Assembly: GCF_038751955.1 (NCBI RefSeq)
Contig: NZ_JBCEXH010000007.1
Coordinates: 1-64,000 of the forward strand
Direction of reading: 5' to 3'
Length of the DNA: 64,000 nucleotides
Source of the DNA: Methanocalculus natronophilus
GTDB lineage: Archaea > Halobacteriota > Methanomicrobia > Methanomicrobiales > Methanocorpusculaceae
Below are positions 62,784 to 64,000 of the stretch, piece by piece (the first letter of the stretch is position 1; each line of letters begins with the position of its first letter). The position numbers were made by a program, and so were the translations under genes. The notes under the pieces were generated by a model. That model saw nothing but the letters and a program-made list of their open reading frames with translations. It was not told where the DNA came from and searched no databases.

Positions 62784-63304
62784 TCGGCAATCCTCCGGAT
62801 CCATGCGGGGATATTGAAAAAGGTAAAGAGTTGTCCTGCTTGAATGATCTCCTGGTCACGGAGCGCATCAGGGACATTAATCAGGTGTACATAGAGCTCA
62901 CGGCTCTCCTCATTGATATCAACCGAGAGAGTGCCAGGTGTGAGCGTTATTGAGTTTGCCAGAATAAGAATGCCGAGATCGGTCTTCATCCCGCTCTCGA
63001 CCCTTAGAATGCCAGGCTTTACCCTGCCGGTGATCACCCTTCCCGCAACATCGATATTCGCCCGTGCCATCTCTATAAAAAGGGGGAATACTGCATATAC
63101 AGCAAGAAGCAAAAGCCGGATCGGGTTTGCCATACGCAGTGATTCTGACCTGCAGAGGATCCGGTGTGATGCAATACCAACGATCACAGCTACAATGAGT
63201 CCAAAGGCCAGCTCAGGTATGGACCAGAGGAGAATTGTCCCTGATCCGGCTGTCAGCAGTAAATAGACTGCAAACGCCGCAAGAGTTGTTGCAAGGAAGC
63301 GCAT
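62780..63304 (-). CDS. mbhA: Mbh subunit MbhA (MrpE-like)
   Basis: This ~174-residue MrpE/MnhE protein has two or three N-terminal helices, then NSITLTPGTLSVDI, the hallmark of MrpE. It is the first gene of the mbhA-N operon. ATG 63304 and GTG 63307 are both possible starts, with GGGGGT upstream. Confidence 0.88.
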   Translation of the reverse strand: MRFLATTLAAFAVYLLLTAGSGTILLWSIPELAFGLIVAVIVGIASHRILCRSESLRMANPIRLLLLAVYAVFPLFIEMARANIDVAGRVITGRVKPGILRVESGMKTDLGILILANSITLTPGTLSVDINEESRELYVHLINVPDALRDQEIIQAGQLFTFFNIPAWIRRIAE

Positions 63305-63697
63305 CACGGGTGATTAACCCCCTTCGTGCAACGGCATTCCAGTGTCGGTTTCCACAAAGAAAACCAAATACACCGCAGCTCAAACACCTGCCCTTTTTCT
63401 GTCATGATCAATAATGATCTTTTCCTAAAATATGGCTTTCCATCGAAGTCTGGTAATTTCTCCTGATCACACATGAAATTCCCTCAAGGATCATGACGCG
63501 CCGTACCTCCCATGTATCAAATATGATTCAGACGCTTTTGTACATCTGAAACAGTACGATCTACCAGGCAGGAAACCACCAGCTTTAGCCGTGGGTAGCT
63601 GACGCGGACTGGCTATATTGGAGCACGTCTGCTCCATTGCTATTTGCAAATCGTCCTGATACTCACGGGGGGCATGCTCTGTTGTGAATCAAGATAG
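63305..63697. other. upstream region of the mbh operon
   Basis: This 390-bp gap carries no gene. On the minus strand it must hold the mbhA promoter. It contains an insertion-element end (63571-63606), a GGAGCA-CGTC-TGCTCC hairpin (63619-63634) that can end the upstream MrpD-like gene, and several GATCA-type words (63400-63500). Confidence 0.55.
63571..63606 (+). mobile_element. IS200/IS605-type right-end remnant
   Basis: The stretch GGAAACCACCAGC TTTA GCCGTGGGTAGCTGACGC (a short CCA..GC/GC..TGG hairpin with loop TTTA) has the form common at the right end of IS605-type elements, where the TnpB guide RNA ends. No tnpA or tnpB frame is nearby, so this is an orphan end. The match is from memory of many such ends. 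Confidence 0.5.
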
Positions 63698-64000
63698 TCA
63701 GGGCTCTCCCATGACCGCAGCAATGTATCCATATCTGTCCACAAACCCAAGGGCTGCAGGTTCGATGAAGGTGGTCAGTACAAACCCTTCAAAAACTCCG
63801 GAGAGGATGACCAAAAGAGCAAGCATTCCCATTCCAACGAGCATCAGAAGCGGGACCTCTTTAACCGCCACGTTTGGATGCTCACCGCTCCTGGCTATGA
63901 ATACGGCATAGAATACCCTGGAAAAAGCCACCAGTGTCAGGAAAGAGACAACAATTGCTATAACTGAGATAAATGGATTGAATGCGAAGAGTGATTCATA
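63698..64000 (-). CDS. MbhH/MrpD-like antiporter subunit, partial (C terminus)
   Basis: The frame is open from the window edge to the stop at 63698 (100 codons seen). It starts YESLFAFNPFISVIAIVV and ends EPAALGFVDRYGYIAAVMGEP. It is very similar to the last ~100 residues of MbhH in this window (YESVFIFNPFISVIAMVV, EPAALAFIDQSGYIASVMGGV). It is a paralogue whose operon ends here, just upstream of mbhA. It could belong to a second Mbh-like or Mrp antiporter cluster. Confidence 0.88.
   Translation of the reverse strand, partial: YESLFAFNPFISVIAIVVSFLTLVAFSRVFYAVFIARSGEHPNVAVKEVPLLMLVGMGMLALLVILSGVFEGFVLTTFIEPAALGFVDRYGYIAAVMGEP

Noticed and set aside
1-64000. CRISPR arrays, rRNA operons, phage modules
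   Set aside because: I saw no regularly spaced direct repeats of CRISPR size, no rRNA sequence and no phage structural genes.

Overview
The window reads as a chromosome segment of a hydrogenotrophic methanogen, most likely order Methanomicrobiales (Euryarchaeota). Reasons seen in the sequence: an McrA-thioglycine YcaO/TfuA pair, methanogenesis marker protein 14, hydrogenase maturation genes hypCAE, a complete Mbh-type membrane hydrogenase operon with a Mrp module, archaeal DnaG, LSm, RaSEA, AglJ and CarS, and FtsZ2/CetZ proteins close to haloarchaeal ones. The genus cannot be fixed from the sequence alone.

Layout. 1-2029: phosphosugar mutase and a DUF5806-like gene. 2030-4631: a gene-poor stretch with a perfect 25-bp inverted repeat pair, simple-sequence tracts, an ISL3-type transposase tail and GC-rich hairpins, ending at the XerA recombinase gene. 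5520-10135: a dispersed repeat, a tautomerase, DUF373, a coiled-coil protein preceded by a candidate structured RNA, and the cdrS-ftsZ2 division operon. 10389-16483: cobamide genes (cobD, cobY), ornithine cyclodeaminase family, RaSEA, a secreted protein, tRNA-Ser and a response regulator. 16739-21808: hypC-hypA-hypE-pyrC, a two-hairpin H/ACA guide RNA candidate, DUF167, dnaG and UPF0058. 21896-27555: an mptN-like gene and tes facing carS, then pyrE, purD and argF.

27918-34377: methanogenesis markers (mmp14, YcaO, TfuA), then class I FBPase and a degenerate paralogue of FBP aldolase/phosphatase. 34443-44474: LSm, a winged-helix protein, a pilin-like protein, DUF99, aglJ, a trx-glycosylase-fucA operon, a ferritin, cetZ, ilvD and a CHASE4-HAMP-PAS sensor. 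44609-51840: a secreted heptapeptide-repeat protein, then a tight tetrapyrrole operon sirC-hemA-hemB-hemL-hemC-cobA in which hemD is absent. 52146-54754: tRNA-Gly, a DUF21 protein, repeats and a hydrogenase maturation protease. 54788-63304: mbhA to mbhN in Pyrococcus order on the minus strand. The window ends inside a second MbhH/MrpD-like gene.

The genes fit H2-based energy metabolism. HypCAE and the protease mature [NiFe] enzymes, Mbh couples ferredoxin and H2 to ion transport, the YcaO/TfuA pair modifies MCR, and the tetrapyrrole operon supplies precursors for siroheme, F430 and cobamides. The least explained features are the H/ACA RNA candidate (19565-19723), the FBP aldolase/phosphatase pseudoenzyme (33430-34377), the inverted-repeat segment beside xerA (2187-4445), the structured-RNA candidate (8478-8677), and the repeat-expanded tail of MbhK.
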